A stretch of 64,000 nucleotides of DNA from Volvox africanus (lineage: Eukaryota; Chlorophyta; Chlorophyceae; Chlamydomonadales; Volvocaceae): the NCBI GenBank assembly GCA_030268105.1, contig BSDZ01000005.1, forward strand, positions 1-64,000, in the 5' to 3' direction. The notes beneath the pieces were generated by a model. The model did no database searches. It had not been told where the DNA came from and saw only the letters and a list, made by a program, of their open reading frames with translations. This document shows, in pieces, positions 61,796-64,000 of this stretch. Made by a program: the position numbers and the translations under genes. The first letter of the stretch is position 1, and each line of letters opens with the position of its first letter.

Positions 61796-64000
61796 CCACA
61801 CATTGGCCCAGCCCTTGTGAGCGCTCTGAGCGTGTTATAGTCTCAAGAAAATCATCATTCGTGTCCTTAGGCAATACAGATCATTATTAATATTATTGTT
61901 TCGTGGTTCTTGCTGGCAATCGTATGCAAGGGGTTTATAGGTGGGGTACGGATTCTCACACATTGGCCCAGCCCTTGTGAGCGCTCTGAGCGTGTTATAG
62001 TCTCAAGAAAATCATCATTCGTGTCCTTAGGCAATACAGATCATTATTAATATTATTGTTTCGTGGTTCTTGTTGGCAATCGTATGCAAGGGGTTTATAG
62101 GTGTGGTACGGATTCTCACACATTGGCCCAGCCCTTGTGAGCGCTCTGAGCGTGTTATAGTCTCAAGAAAATCATCATTCGTGTCCTTAGGCAATACAGA
62201 TCATTATTAATATTATTGTTTCGTGGTTCTTGTTGGCAATCGTATGCAAGGGGTTTATAGGTGTGGTACGGATTCTCACACATTGGCCCAGCCCTTGTGA
62301 GCGCTCTTAGCGTGTTATAGTCTCAAGAAAATCATCATTCGTGTCCTTAGGCAATACAGATCATTATTAATATTATTGTTTCGTGGTTCTTGTTGGCAAT
62401 CGTATGCAAGGGGTTTATAGGTGTGGTACGGATTCTCACACATTGGCCCAGCCCTTGTGAGCGCTCTGAGCGTGTTATAGTCTCAAGAAAATCATCATTC
62501 GTGTCCTTAGGCAATACAGATCATTATCAATATTATTGTTTCGTGGTTCTTGCTGGCAATCGTATGCAAGGGGTTTATAGGTGTGGTACGGATTCTCACA
62601 CATTGGCCCAGCCCTTGTGAGCGCTCTGAGCATGTTATAGTCTCAAGAAAATCATCATTCGTGTCCTTAGGCAATACAGATCATTATTAATATTATTGTT
62701 TCGTGGTTCTTGCTGGCAATCGTATGCAAGGGGTTTATAGGTGTGGTACGGATCCCCACACATTGGCCCAGCCCTTGTGAGCGCTCTGAGCGTGTTATAG
62801 TCTCAAGAAAATCATCATTCGTGTCCTTAGGCAATACAGATCATTATTAATATTATTGTTTCGTGGTTCTTGCTGGCAATCGTATGCAAGGGGTTTATAG
62901 GTGTGGTACGGATTCCCACACACTGGCCCAGCCCTTGTGAGCGCTCTGAGCATGTTATAGTCTCAAGAAAATCATCATTCGTGTCCTTAGGCAATACAGA
63001 TCATTATTAATATTATTGTTTCGTGGTTCTTGCTGGCAATCGTATGCAAGGGGTTTATAGGTGTGGTACGGATCCCCACACATTGGCCCAGCCCTTGTGA
63101 GCGCTCTGAGCGTGTTATAGTCTCAAGAAAATCATCATTCGTGTCCTTAGGCAATACAGATCATTATTAATATTATTGTTTCGTGGTTCTTGCTGGCAAT
63201 CGTATGCAAGGGGTTTATAGGTGTGGTACGGATTCCCACACATTGGCCCAGCCCTTGTGAGCGCTCTGAGCATGTTATAGTCTCAAGAAAATCATCATTC
63301 GTGTCCTTAGGCAATACAGATCATTATTAATATTATTGTTTCGTGGTTCTTGCTGGCAATCGTATGCAAGGGGTTTATAGGTGTGGTACGGATTCCCACA
63401 CATTGGCCCAGCCCTTGTGAGCGCTCTGAGCGTGTTATAGTCTCAAGAAAATCATCATTCGTGTCCTTAGGCAATACAGATCATTATTAATATTATTGTT
63501 TCGTGGTTCTTGTTGGCAATCGTATGCAAGGGGTTTATAGGTGTGGTACGGATTCTCACACATTGGCCCAGCCCTTGTGAGCGATCTGAGCGTGTTATAG
63601 TCTCAAGAAAATCATCATTCGTGTCCTTAGGCAATACAGATCATTATTAATATTATTGTTTCGTGGTTCTTGCTGGCAATCGTATGCAAGGGGTTTATAG
63701 GTGTGGTACGGATTCCCACACATTGGCCCAGCCCTTGTGAGCGCTCTGAGCGTGTTATAGTCTCAAGAAAATCATCATTCGTGTCCTTAGGCAATACAGA
63801 TCATTATTAATATTATTGTTTCGTGGTTCTTGCTGGCAATCGTATGCAAGGGGTTTATAGGTGTGGTACGGATTCTCACACATTGGCCCAGCCCTTGTGA
63901 GCGCTCTGAGCGTGTTATAGTCTCAAGAAAATCATCATTCGTGTCCTTAGGCAATACAGATCATTATTAATATTATTGTTTCGTGGTTCTTGCTGGCAAT

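Larger units (their letters stand above)
27030..64000 (+). repeat. 160-bp satellite array, main (about 231 units, runs off the window)
   Basis: Regular head-to-tail 160-bp units, TTGGCAATCGTATGCAAGG to GTTTCGTGGTTCTTG. Phase is kept almost perfectly: the unit start moves only through single-base losses near 50970, 51770, 52240 and 53050 and single-base gains near 51514 and 55110. Main variable sites are GGCC/GGCT, GAGCGTG/GAGCATG, CAAAAA/CAAGAA, ATTATC/ATTATT and CTTGTTGG/CTTGCTGG/CTTGTCGG. The unit length is close to nucleosome-scale centromeric and subtelomeric satellites in other eukaryotes; function is not shown. The 76-residue frames end at CCCTTGTGA in each unit. Unit length is not a multiple of three, and the ATTATT variant puts a stop in the frame, so no protein is called. 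Confidence 0.98.

Noticed and set aside
27032..62620. Over 150 repeated 76-residue open frames
   Set aside because: They overlap each other, shift frame with every 160-bp unit and disappear in units with the ATTATT variant. They show no codon-level conservation distinct from the DNA repeat.
27030..64000. CRISPR array
   Set aside because: The whole 160-bp unit is conserved with no variable spacers, no cas genes are present, and the genome is eukaryotic.
27030..64000. CENP-B box in the 160-bp unit
   Set aside because: The TTCGTGG segment shares only the first few bases of the known box; the conserved CGGG half is absent.
27030..64000. Pol III (tRNA-derived) origin of the 160-bp unit
   Set aside because: GTGGTTCTTG is a poor B-box and no properly spaced A-box or tRNA fold can be drawn.

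Overview
The window is nuclear DNA of a eukaryote and is about 80 percent repeats. The evidence for a eukaryote is multi-exon coding sequence with GT-AG, phase-0 introns, megasatellite-scale tandem arrays, and no bacterial gene packing or ribosome-binding sites. A green alga or related protist is the best guess, with low certainty. The recombinase in this window has an architecture I associate with chlorophyte Crypton-like genes, and a short plant-type telomere motif (CCCTAAA twice) is present. The location is probably subtelomeric or heterochromatic.

Layout: 1-1563 is mostly anonymous flank. 1582-5337 (+) is a multi-exon tyrosine recombinase gene. From 2559 to 7562 that gene, a long hairpin, a few diverged 160-bp satellite units, a G/T-rich minisatellite and an exon-like block form the left arm of a large inverted repeat. 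The right arm, 22207-27034, is its near-identical reverse complement. The 14.6-kb spacer (7563-22206) holds a C-rich tandem duplication (7926-9680 and 9820-11056), a 160-bp satellite array (11719-14785), a 300-bp exon-like block, a 5.1-kb G/T minisatellite of about 76-bp units (15087-20235) and a mixed spacer. At 27034 the right arm joins, through 5 bp of microhomology, a 160-bp satellite array that runs to the end of the window (about 37 kb, about 231 units) and beyond it.

The only protein I can assign is the tyrosine recombinase, present as a full copy (+) and a 5'-truncated copy (-). Its catalytic residues can be read directly (Arg, Lys, Arg-His, Tyr), with a cysteine cluster inserted between Arg and Lys and an Asp/Glu-rich tail. 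No reverse transcriptase or other replication gene is visible, so a Crypton-like DNA transposon or a domesticated relative is more likely than a DIRS retroelement.

The same pair of repeats, 160-bp satellite followed by G/T minisatellite, occurs in the recombinase arms as a few old, diverged units and in the spacer as large young arrays. This suggests the arrays grew from seeds carried by the recombinase-bearing segment. The big array has internal structure: diverged edges, a core of about 100 units that seem identical except at one C/T site, and several higher-order duplications (2, 5, 8 and 12 units). The many 76-residue ORFs in the satellite and the long Cys/Val-rich ORFs in the minisatellite are treated as by-products of repeats, not genes.
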